Shown here piece by piece: positions 1 through 8,247 of a stretch of 19,970 nt of DNA. Position 1 is the first letter of the stretch, and each line of letters begins with the position of its first letter. Where the stretch lies: assembly GCA_016987375.1 (NCBI GenBank), contig PJRA01000325.1:1-19970 (forward strand). Direction: 5' to 3'. Below the pieces are notes generated by a model that worked only from the letters and a program-made list of their open reading frames with translations, was not told the origin of the DNA and did no database searches. The stretch is from Brachionus koreanus. Taxonomy: Eukaryota; Rotifera; Eurotatoria; Ploima; Brachionidae. The position numbers and the translations under genes were made by a program.

Positions 1-240
1 AATTTCAATCAAAATTATTTTTATTTAACAAATATAGCTCATAAACTAGTTGGCCGTATTAATGGCCGGCCTGTATTTAGTTGGCCGTATTTTTTTGCGG
101 CCAAAATTTGGGACCGTAAGAATAACCGGTCTAATGACCGCCCGCATATTAGTTGGCCGGATTTGGCGAATACGGTTGCGACCAAAAAAATTTTAGCCGG
201 TTTAGTAACCGTGGTTTAGTAACGGATCCCAACACTAAAA
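1..240. repeat. GC-rich repeat patch at window edge
   Basis: This stretch is far richer in G, C and CpG than anything around it. The motif AGTTGGCCG followed by TATT or GATT occurs at 48-60, 79-91 and 151-163. A second motif, GGTTTAGTAAC, occurs at 199-209 and 213-223. GGCCGGCC palindrome lies at 64-71. No reading frame is recognised. It is probably the end of a repeat or transposable element continuing left of the window. The family is unknown. Confidence 0.5.
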
Positions 241-355
241 TAAACAAAATTTTGAATTTTAGGATATTTCCTTTAAGATCTTGAGAGATATGAAGTCTAC
301 TTAAGAGAAAAAAATCTAAGAAAATTTAAAAAACTGCGTAAATGAAAGTTATAAT

Positions 356-579
356 TTAACACTAGAAGCACCAAACGAGTCATTTTGCCTCGTTTGAAAA
401 ATTTTTAAATTCTCATATCTTTTGAATGGATTTTTCAAATAAATATATCTTTTTTGAATTGTGTAGACTTAAAAATTTTCTTTAAAAAATGATATTACTC
501 TATAAAATTATTTTAGTTTTTTTATAGAATATTTATGAATTAAAAAAACCTGAAAAATGCTTGGTGCTTCTGGTGTTAA
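356..579. mobile_element. TTAA-flanked MITE, copy 1 (piggyBac-like ends)
   Basis: A 216-bp element (360-575) lies between two TTAA tetranucleotides (356-359 and 576-579). Its ends are inverted copies: CACTAGAAGCACCAA at the left and the complement TTGGTGCTTCTGGTG at the right, one mismatch. The interior has no credible ORF. A second, mostly identical copy is at 15272-15491, also bounded by TTAA on both sides. TTAA target duplication is characteristic of piggyBac-type transposases, so this is likely a non-autonomous derivative moved in trans. The left part also carries a small hairpin (AAACGAG/CTCGTTT, about 374-396) that copy 2 lacks. Confidence 0.8.
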
Positions 580-1085
580 GGAATAAAGCAAACCTGATTG
601 AACCAATGGCAAAAACGAACAGTGGTAAAAATACATTTGGATTTTTTTATTCAAGATTGCTTAATAGCTTTGTTATCAAACGATCAATGCTGAAATCTGC
701 AACATTCAAACTACCTTATAATAATATAATAATATCTATTTTAATCTTTTTTGACTTTGTAAAAAATTTAAAAAATTTCATATGAATTTATCAATGTTTT
801 TTGTTTTCAAAATAACAGATAATTTTATTTTTATAAAAATTATAACTTTAATTTTTAAAACTTTTATTAAATTAAATAAATGAAGTGTTAATCAGTCGAT
901 TACGATAAGGGCACTAGCCTGTTGATTATCTGTCAGAGTTCAAGCAAAGATTAAAAACGTTTTATTTTATTAATTTTGATAGCATGATGAAATTTAAAGT
1001 GATAAGATTAAATTTTAAATAAAGAAAAATTTATTTGTTTTATAATCTTTATTTAAAACAATAACAGTATATCAAATCAATCAAA
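580..1085. other. AT-rich spacer with WDPCP 3' signals
   Basis: No gene is seen. Positions 1030-1035 and 1048-1053 read AATAAA on the minus strand and are candidate poly(A) signals for the WDPCP gene ending at 1086. A short GC-richer patch around 888-945 contains GGGCACTAGCCT and is not identified. Confidence 0.5.
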
Positions 1086-3227
1086 TCAATTAAAAGCTTC
1101 TTCATATACAAATTTATTTTGTTCGATAAGCATTTTAGCAAAATTTTCAATTTCATCTTCAGTAAATACATGGGGCTTTGAATTCTCTAAATTAGTTTTG
1201 GTAGTTTTAAACTTTGTTTTTTTTTCTTCAATTTTATTCGGACCATAAATAGACTCGATTGAACTTGTTCGCTCACTTGATGAAACAGATAAACAGTCGA
1301 AATCATTCATTTCTAAATTATCATCCACTGTATTTACTGATCGATTTAGGTCATTTTTTAATTTTTCTTTTATTTCTTCATTTTTCAATTCGTGAAATTT
1401 CAATCGACAAACTTCAGCCAACTCACATGCTCCATGGTCATAAGCTGAATAGAACAAATCGTTAAACAAATCTTTGTTTCCCAAGTCATCGGCTAATCGA
1501 AGCGCTTTTTCGAAGCGCAAATTTTTGACTAAAATAAAAAAAAATTTTCTTGCGTACTTGGACACTTGAATTCTGTATTCCATTATAAGATCTGGTGCCA
1601 ATTGTTTGCTTGGCTTGTAAAAACCACCAAGCACTCTTTCGCACAAATCGCAAGCATCATTATCAAATTCTATTCTTTCGGACAAAAGAATATTCAGGTT
1701 TTTTTGTAAACAACCTAAGCATTCAATTGGCATTCGGTTCCAGTCTAACGACTCGTACAAATTAACCGATTTTTTAACATAATCAATTGATAATTTGTAA
1801 TTTTTTAAATAAAAATTAGTCAAGTCTAGTGAATTTAAATTTAAGCTTAATCCTATTTTAAATAAACCTAATGGACCTTTTGTGTATTTAAAACAAGACC
1901 AAGGTGAATTCCAATCGTTTGAAGAACTGGAAAAAACATCAATCTGATTTGGGCCATTGGAAACAAACAAATTTTCGTTTAGATAAGTGCTAAGGGAATT
2001 GAATTTAATAAAAAATCTTGTATTATATTTGAGTGCTATTTCGTTCAGGCCAATGTCCATAAGCTTTAAATCTCCATTTTTATTAATCACATAAAAACAG
2101 TAGTTTTCAATTATCCATTCTAAATAATGCCATGGGCCATCACTGATTCTGGACTTTCTGATTAAATTTTTGTAAAAATCATACAAAAAAATCTCACAAT
2201 TTTCACTCAATATTATTATAAACGATCCTTTTATTTTTGTGCATATAGCTTTGGCTTTCATATAAAATGTTTTAAGTTTGATCTTGACCGGCTTGAAATC
2301 TTCTTTTCTTTCTTCTTTTGAAAAACAGTTGTAAACAGAAATGGAATATTTTTGATTATTTATATACTCAATTTGTTCAATTGAGATTAAATTTTGGTCA
2401 ATATGACCAATTTTCAACAATAATCCTTCAGATTTGTACAAGTATTCTAATAAATTTGAATCCCTTAAATCACTTGTTAGAACTAGAATATTATTCCTCA
2501 AATCGTCTCGGTCCAATAAAGATTTTTGACTCATTATTTCTACTTTATTCTGCCACCACAAGGTAAATAAATCGCTACAATCATTTATAAGTATAAATTT
2601 TTCCAAATATACATCAGGACAAGTAAATTCGTAGCTAATTGACAAATTTGGATCAAAATTTTCCAATTTTTCCAAATTAGATGAGTTGGAATAATAATCT
2701 GAAAATTGTGTTGTTTTCTTGAATATAATCAAATCGATTTTGGATATATCCGAGTAAGAAATAATTAAAATTGAAGATTTTGAGATTTTAAATTGGAGAT
2801 CACTTAAATTTTTAGAACTAAGTTTCAGCTTTTCCAATGATTTATCAATTAAAATTTTGATCACATCACCAGATATTTGATCAATTAAAAGCCAGATTAT
2901 GATTCCAGTTTGAGTTACCAGTGCCAATCGACTCTTGCTAAGCCAAAAAATTTTTATTAATTTGACTTGATTAGATAGAAGCGCATCTAATTCTTTCACT
3001 TGGTCCTTTAATTTGCTCATTTTATTCGGAACTGTGGCTTTTCGGTTGTGAAGAACAAAATGTCTTCCTTGTTGTATGTTAAAGTTCTCTGCAAACTCGG
3101 CATATAAATTTTTCGTATTTGGTTCGAAATGGGTTCGATCATGATAAAATGTGACAGCAACATTTGACTCATCATAACCAATTTGTCTTAAAGTTAAAAA
3201 ATGAACTGAGCAGCTTACACAGTCCAT
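1086..3227 (-). CDS. WDPCP: WDPCP / fritz homolog, ciliary and planar cell polarity effector
   Basis: The 713-aa protein matches the WDPCP/fritz family along its length; human WDPCP is about 746 aa. In animals this protein works with Inturned and Fuzzy in the CPLANE complex, which recruits intraflagellar transport proteins at the ciliary base and affects planar polarity and septins. The strongest agreement is in the C-terminal half: KGPLG at 450-454, LGGFYKPSKQL near 533-543, MEYRIQVSKYARKFF at 549-563, FEKALRLADDLGNKDLF at 572-588, and ELAEVCR at 602-608. The N-terminal half (about 1-440) should form the degenerate WD-type propeller; repeats there are hard to see by eye. The tail (about 620-713) is polar and low-complexity. 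The gene is intronless, unlike its neighbours. The ATG at 3227 is 9 nt after an acceptor-like TTTAG, and the N-terminus aligns with the family start. Identity comes from recalled family sequence. Confidence 0.88.
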   Translation of the reverse strand: MDCVSCSVHFLTLRQIGYDESNVAVTFYHDRTHFEPNTKNLYAEFAENFNIQQGRHFVLHNRKATVPNKMSKLKDQVKELDALLSNQVKLIKIFWLSKSRLALVTQTGIIIWLLIDQISGDVIKILIDKSLEKLKLSSKNLSDLQFKISKSSILIISYSDISKIDLIIFKKTTQFSDYYSNSSNLEKLENFDPNLSISYEFTCPDVYLEKFILINDCSDLFTLWWQNKVEIMSQKSLLDRDDLRNNILVLTSDLRDSNLLEYLYKSEGLLLKIGHIDQNLISIEQIEYINNQKYSISVYNCFSKEERKEDFKPVKIKLKTFYMKAKAICTKIKGSFIIILSENCEIFLYDFYKNLIRKSRISDGPWHYLEWIIENYCFYVINKNGDLKLMDIGLNEIALKYNTRFFIKFNSLSTYLNENLFVSNGPNQIDVFSSSSNDWNSPWSCFKYTKGPLGLFKIGLSLNLNSLDLTNFYLKNYKLSIDYVKKSVNLYESLDWNRMPIECLGCLQKNLNILLSERIEFDNDACDLCERVLGGFYKPSKQLAPDLIMEYRIQVSKYARKFFFILVKNLRFEKALRLADDLGNKDLFNDLFYSAYDHGACELAEVCRLKFHELKNEEIKEKLKNDLNRSVNTVDDNLEMNDFDCLSVSSSERTSSIESIYGPNKIEEKKTKFKTTKTNLENSKPHVFTEDEIENFAKMLIEQNKFVYEEAFN

Positions 3228-4369
3228 AATTAAGATCTAAATATTTAAAAAATTCAAATTAACGCTTGAATTAAAATTTTTTTGAATAAGTAAAAATTAA
3301 ATGAAATAAAAAGTCCTAACGTTGATTTTTTTCATCTCAAAAGATTTTATAAATTAATCATTACAAAATAAATTAATATTAAATTAAAATCAAAACTGAA
3401 TTTTTAATGAATTTTTTAGAACATCTTAGTATAATCTCTATCATACCGTATTTTGATTATTGCTCATTCCTTTTTATGCGATTTTTCAAAGGAATCAATC
3501 TTAAAATTGAGTAATTATACTTGTCTATCTTTAAGTTTAAAACTTTTTTCCCTTGTGATAAAAAGTCTATGTTGATTTTTTCAAAATTTAAGCTTCCATT
3601 TAATTTTCAATAATATTAATTTAATTTTTAAAAGTTTTAAAAGAATCTGAATAATTTAACTAGATTACCATGTTAATAAACTTTTTCAAATAAATATGTA
3701 ATCAAAAACCTTATTCTATTTATTTTAAATATCTTATAAGAAATTTAAATGAATAAATTTTTATCGACCTCTTAAGGAACGGGTACTAGCTTATTTAAAT
3801 ATATTGTAATAAATTGTGCGATTCGTATAATAAAATAATAATAATAAGCTACGACAAGCAGGCTTGCGAAGATGTTTTACTAGGAAAACAGCTATGGTAG
3901 CTAGATACAACGAAGACTAGATTCATTTTCAAAGACATACTCGGTATTGGTTAAGATACATGATTAGAACAAAATATAAACAAAGTGTGAGAGAGTTACG
4001 GCTAAGACAAATTCAGGATAATTTAAATACGATTAATTCTAAAAAATTTAGTTTAGTATAGTTTTCAAATTTTCAATTATTTAATCATTCATTAATTTAG
4101 TCTATTGTCTCTCAAATCAAATTAAATATGAAATTGATTTCACCTACTTTAATTTTTTTATAATATTATGCTGAGTCATAAAATTTTGTGAGTTTTAAAA
4201 AAATCTGCAAAATCTTATAGATATCCCAATATTAATGGTTAGATCTTCAATGGTTAGATCTCAGTTAGAATTCGCCATAAACTCTTGATACCCTTTCTTT
4301 AAAAAGGATATCGAAATGATAGAAAAGATTCAAGGTTGAGCTACTAATTTAGTTTCAAATTCAAAGCAT
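3228..4369. other. AT-rich spacer, no gene seen
   Basis: No coding frame of note. A short ATA-rich microsatellite lies around 3828-3847. The patch 3848-4020 is less AT-rich and has broken frames that I could not assign. The 13-bp sequence AATGGTTAGATCT is tandemly duplicated at 4234-4246 and 4249-4261. Confidence 0.5.
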
Positions 4370-4760
4370 TTGACTTACTCAACACGCTTATCTAAATTCG
4401 GCCTTATTGTGTCGCGCTCAGACTGCACATACCAGCATCCAGCAAGTTTTGCTACTATGCTATTAGAACGCATCACAAAAGGCACATGTGATGTAAACAT
4501 GCATACTTACGCTACACACAGTCTTCGCTTGATGCACCCGCGCCACAAGTGAATATATATAGAGTTGGATTGAATGAAGCAAGAAACATCATTCAACCAC
4601 ACTTCTTTTCGGAAACTTTAGGCTTTACTAAAACCTCGGCCGAATCAATTAGATCGGCCGATTTCACATATCATTTTAGATAAATAAAACTATTACCAAA
4701 ACTGAGTAAGCTCTTATTTAATTACCCATCCATAAGGGATAGAAAAGGCCTGACGGACTT
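4370..4760 (+). mobile_element. possible solo LTR or LTR-like promoter patch
   Basis: This patch is clearly more GC-rich than its surroundings and has retroelement LTR-like order on the plus strand: TATATATAG at 4554-4562, then about 120 nt later AATAAA at 4683-4688. Between them the octamer TCGGCCGA occurs twice (about 4636-4665). No protein is recognised; the 60-codon frame at its start is not credible. I could not place TG...CA ends or a target duplication and there is no second copy in the window, so the LTR reading is tentative. Confidence 0.25.
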
Positions 4761-4905
4761 AACTTAAATAAATAAAATTGAGTTAGTCGAGTTTAAAAAA
4801 AGGGTTAATCTATTGGCAAAGTGGTCAAGTACATGATTTAAGAAGGCAATCAAAGATTTACGTCGTGAACAGATAAAAAATGTTCTTTGCGATTCTATTT
4901 TCTCA

Positions 4906-4962
4906 CTAACAGACTTGAATATTTTTACTAACAGACTAGACTTGAATAGTTGAATATTTTTA
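4906..4962. repeat. short imperfect tandem duplication
   Basis: The 22-nt unit beginning CTAACAGACTTGAATA (4906-4927) is followed by an expanded copy (4928-4962) in which the middle is itself partly duplicated. It lies just upstream of the mariner relic and has no assigned role. Confidence 0.7.
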
Positions 4963-5189
4963 AGTCGAAAATGGAATGAATGCATGATACTGAAAAAGCG
5001 ACTGCCAAAGCTCATTAGAGCTCTGCTCGGGTATTTTCCAAGTTGTAGTTCAACTTACTGCTTCTACTAAATTCTGCAAAATTTTATTCAATACAGTTGA
5101 AAATAAATCACAATCAATTTTCATAGATTTGCAGACTTCCGCAATAAGTAAAACAGCAGTTATTTCACTTTGTTTCATCTGCAGAAAAA

Positions 5190-5750
5190 ATTTTTGACCG
5201 CTAGAAGAAAAGTTATAAAATTTTTTACTTTTTGTTGGGAAAGTTTTGTATGAAGTTAACATGATAGGAGAAAATTTGTTTGAAGAAAAAAGAAAATAAG
5301 ATTGGCTTGAAAAATTTGATAGTGGTGATGCTAGTTTTCAGAGGAAGAAATGGTCAAGTAGTCATTCTCGATCGAAATGCTCTACTTACGGCTATTTAGA
5401 GCAACTCCAAGTTTAGTAATCATCAATTATCAAATAAATGTTACATCTCACTATTAACGATACATTGTCGACTTAATTAAACTAACAAAGTTTAACAGAC
5501 ATGGAAAAATTATTCATCATGACTTTAAAGATTTCGAAATTCAATAATGCATTGAAATTTGTAGAAAACTACTTAGATAAATCTTTAAGATGAACAGTTT
5601 TTGAGACTGAAAGTGGATTTATTTTCTAATTATGATGACAGAAATCAACGATTAAACCCATTTCAACCAGCTCCGGCAGTCGTGAAAAAAAGGACGCCTT
5701 GATAAAAAGATAAAATACTTTGGCTATTTTTATTGATGAATTGAAAAAAG
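5190..5750 (+). pseudogene. mariner transposase relic A
   Basis: Broken plus-strand frames carry recognisable mariner transposase segments in the right order. First is the helix-turn-helix end, IGENLFEEKRK then, after a stop, DWLEKFDSGDASFQRKK (about 5263-5345). Next is TKFNRHGKIIHHDFKDFEIQ (about 5486-5545). Then comes a decayed catalytic block, D-stop-KWIYF, corresponding to the family DEKW. Last is NYDDRNQRLNPFQPAPAVVK (about 5629-5688), with weak continuation toward the W-W segment near 5720. Several stops and frameshifts make it non-functional, and the second and third catalytic aspartates are missing. A relic of the same family is at 13855-14150. Open frames on the minus strand at 4764-5262 are by-products. 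Confidence 0.75.
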
Positions 5751-6585
5751 TTAATAAAAAATGCTAATTTTTTTTAAATCTCCCTAATATATTTAATTCC
5801 TTTTTAAAGATAGATTTTTTTCACAAAAAATTTGACTTTTTAAAATTTGACAAAAATTTTTTTTAATTAGGCCTTTCTTTGAAATATTTGACAAAAAACA
5901 TTTACCCTTTTTTCAATTCTATATTTTTGTTTTATCTTTTCTAGATCTTATTTTCTATTTTCTCTTTCCAATAAATATTATTCAACCCATATAAAATAAA
6001 AAACATATTAAATCAATTAAATGTTATATGATGATAAATCTACTTCCAGTTCAATTTTCTCGAAAATCTAGTCTCCTAACAAATTGGCATTAAGTAAAAA
6101 GTAAAATACTGAAATTGTATTATTTCAAATAAAAAAAATATTTTTATTTGAAATTTTTAATTTTTCTTTTAAATGACTTGAGGCTAGAAAAACTGAACCG
6201 TAAAAATGATTTCTTGAAATTTAAAAAAATTTTTCACCAAATTTAATCTGTAAAACAATAATTGAAAAACTTTAAAATTTTTGATGAAAATGAAATTAAT
6301 TGAAAAAATGACTTTCTTACTTTTTTATTATTAAATTATTTGAAGATATTTAGACAATGATTATTTTTTCTCTACTACTTTTTTAAGGCTCATAATATTG
6401 AAACTTAATGAAAATCTTATAAATAAAATTAAAGATTTTAAAAAAATGATTAAAATAGAATGTTAATAATATTAGAATTAAGTTATTTAAAAAATTAACT
6501 TTTTCTTTTAATTTTTATATAAAGCAACTAATAATAAATTATACAACTTAATTGTACAGGTTCTTTAAAACCAACTTAAAAGTTT
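5751..6585. other. AT-rich spacer, nothing recognised
   Basis: Very AT-rich, dominated by poly-A and poly-T runs. No open frame, RNA gene or clear repeat is visible on either strand. Confidence 0.5.
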
Positions 6586-7061
6586 TTAATTAAATTTTAT
6601 TTTTTTGCTATCTTCATTAGTGTCATTTTTATAATTCATGTGTTGACGCTTGTGACTAATTTTTTTTGAACTGGCTTCTAAATCAAGCATTTCATGATCA
6701 TTTTCAAAATCGGTCTTAAACCTTTTTTCTCTACGTTTTAAAGCTTCACTCAATGAAATTTTCTCTAGTTTTCTTTATTTAGCCAATTTAAATTTAAAGG
6801 CTAAAAGAATTTAAATTAATTTACAGTGAAACCACGTTAGTTTGCTCACATTTGTGCGATTTTTTTATACGCTGTGGCTGAGGCTTAATAAATTTCAAAT
6901 ATAGCTCAATTAGTTCTTGCTTCGAATGGCTAGAGTCAAATTTGACACTTTTCTTAAAAAAGTTAACTTGAACCAAAATCAAACAAAGGAAACTTAAAGC
7001 ATACATTTTCTAGAGTTATTTTTAATTCCTCAATAGACATTAAACCTGGTTCAATCTCCAT
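6586..7061 (-). CDS. ashwin (C2orf49) homolog, three exons
   Basis: On the minus strand I join exons 7061..7005, 6952..6825 and 6772..6586 (57, 128 and 187 nt), giving 123 aa. Both introns are 52 nt with GT...AG ends, and the joins keep one frame. The N-terminal 47 residues align with vertebrate ashwin: EPGLMSIEELKITLEN matches the region around PELLSQEFLLLTLEQ, and KQELIELYLKFIKPQPQR matches KDSLTDLYVQHAIPLPQR. The rest is lysine-rich and ends SKKIKFN, resembling the basic end of ashwin. Human ashwin is about 232 aa, so this copy lacks much of the low-complexity middle. Ashwin is a nuclear protein reported in tRNA-ligase complexes and implicated in embryonic survival and patterning. An acceptor-like TTTTGTTTTAG touches the ATG; OGG1 ends 133 nt upstream. 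Read without splicing, it yields only a misleading 61-codon frame at 6821-7006. Confidence 0.72.
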
Positions 7062-7072
7062 CTAAAACAAAA
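7062..7072 (-). promoter_or_regulatory. splice acceptor directly at the ashwin ATG
   Basis: On the minus strand the bases TTTTGTTTTAG run straight into the ATG with no 5' UTR. This fits either a spliced-leader acceptor or the 3' end of an intron whose upstream exon I could not identify. OGG1's candidate poly(A) signal (AATAAA on minus at 7167-7162) lies about 100 nt upstream. Confidence 0.5.
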
Positions 7073-7194
7073 TTAAAGATTAAAAAATAAATTGACAAAA
7101 AAATATATGGTCTTGCTAGCACCATTTAGAATTCAAAATTTAATTTGATTTTAAAAAAAAATTTATTTACACTTGAAAATATTATTATCGGAAT

Positions 7195-8247
7195 TTAATT
7201 TTTAGATTTAATCTTTTTTAAATTTTTATTTGGCGTCATAATTGTGTCCGAAACAGAACGTTTTAGAGCCACTTTTTCTTTTTTTTCTAATTGATTAATT
7301 TTTTCTTTTTTAAATTCAACTAGATCATCTATAAACATTACAGTCTGAGCCCAGCCAGCATACTTACCCCACATTTGCCTAAAACTATCCGCTATTTCTC
7401 TGTAAGTTTTATCACTAAGAGACTTTTTAGCCTCTTTGGGAACAAAATTGTACATATTTCTAGCTAAATTTAAAACATGCGTATCAACCGGGATAGCTTC
7501 TAATTTATCCAAAGACATTAGACTAATGCAATCGGCCACTTTTTTACCAATACCGGGTATTTTGACCAACTCATTTACTGTTTCATTGTAATTTCTTTGT
7601 CTCAAAGAAAACAACCATTGTTCATCAAAATTATTTTTAATATAAAGAGCAGCTTGATGAATAAATTTAGCTCTATATCCGAAATTCAGTTTTCTTAGTT
7701 TATCCTCAACGTCTTTTTGGCACAAACGGTCAATAGATGGAAACGTGTAATAATTTATGTCGTTTAGTGTACCTATTAAATCACCAAAGTGTGAACACAT
7801 ATTATTTACCATTTGAGTAATCCGCTTTATATTATTGTTTGAAGAGCAAATGAAAGAAAATAAATTTTCGACTGGATCGAGTCTAAGAACTCGAATACCA
7901 TTCAAAACATAGCCATATTGTTCAATTCTTAGACGAAATTTTTCGTCTTTTTGTGACCAATTTGAATAGAGATCGGCAAGATTTTCGTTTAAATGAAAAT
8001 AGTCTTTCAATTCTTGGTCTATATTTCCAATATTTTTTGTTATTTGTTGATTATAATGAACAGTGTATTCTATAGATTCCTCCATTTGTTTTAAAGTGAA
8101 TATTTTGTCTCGTATGACACCTGTAAACTCATTTTGATCATGATCAGATATAAACCAACGAAAAGACTGTCCACCTCTTAAACACGCTTTTAAATTGAGC
8201 TCTGTTTTTGAATAGGAGAGAATTCCTTTAATAAAATTAAGTGTCAT
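7195..8247 (-). CDS. OGG1: OGG1, 8-oxoguanine DNA glycosylase/lyase
   Basis: This intronless 350-aa protein excises 8-oxoguanine paired with C and starts base-excision repair; human OGG1 is 345 aa. Visible features: GGQSFRW at 25-31 in the N-terminal domain; the SSNNNIKRIT strand-separating segment at 135-144; the helix-hairpin-helix LVKIPGIGKKVADC at 227-240, with the Schiff-base lysine at K236 (human K249); PVDTHV at 253-258 with catalytic D255 (human D268) and H257 (human H270); and WGKYAGWAQTV at 293-303. The last 30 residues are basic (KR, KNLKKIKSK) and could be a nuclear localisation signal. No mitochondrial presequence is apparent. The ATG at 8247 matches the family start and follows an acceptor-like AAG by 8 nt. 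All key catalytic residues are intact. Confidence 0.95.
   Translation of the reverse strand: MTLNFIKGILSYSKTELNLKACLRGGQSFRWFISDHDQNEFTGVIRDKIFTLKQMEESIEYTVHYNQQITKNIGNIDQELKDYFHLNENLADLYSNWSQKDEKFRLRIEQYGYVLNGIRVLRLDPVENLFSFICSSNNNIKRITQMVNNMCSHFGDLIGTLNDINYYTFPSIDRLCQKDVEDKLRKLNFGYRAKFIHQAALYIKNNFDEQWLFSLRQRNYNETVNELVKIPGIGKKVADCISLMSLDKLEAIPVDTHVLNLARNMYNFVPKEAKKSLSDKTYREIADSFRQMWGKYAGWAQTVMFIDDLVEFKKEKINQLEKKEKVALKRSVSDTIMTPNKNLKKIKSKN

Noticed and set aside
561..785. 74-codon plus-strand open frame
   Set aside because: It begins inside the end of MITE copy 1 and runs into low-complexity AT-rich DNA; no family resemblance.
4764..5262. Two minus-strand open frames of 83 and 70 codons
   Set aside because: The second lies antisense to the start of mariner relic A, and neither resembles a known protein. 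A hAT-like reading was considered and dropped when the plus-strand mariner match appeared.
6821..7006. 61-codon minus-strand frame with an apparent signal peptide
   Set aside because: Its hydrophobic start is intron 1 of ashwin read through; only the later part is exon 2. The stop at 6821 lies inside intron 2.
7021..7070. tRNA-like GGTTCAATCTCC (T-loop resemblance)
   Set aside because: No acceptor stem or D arm could be formed around it; it codes for the start of ashwin on the minus strand.
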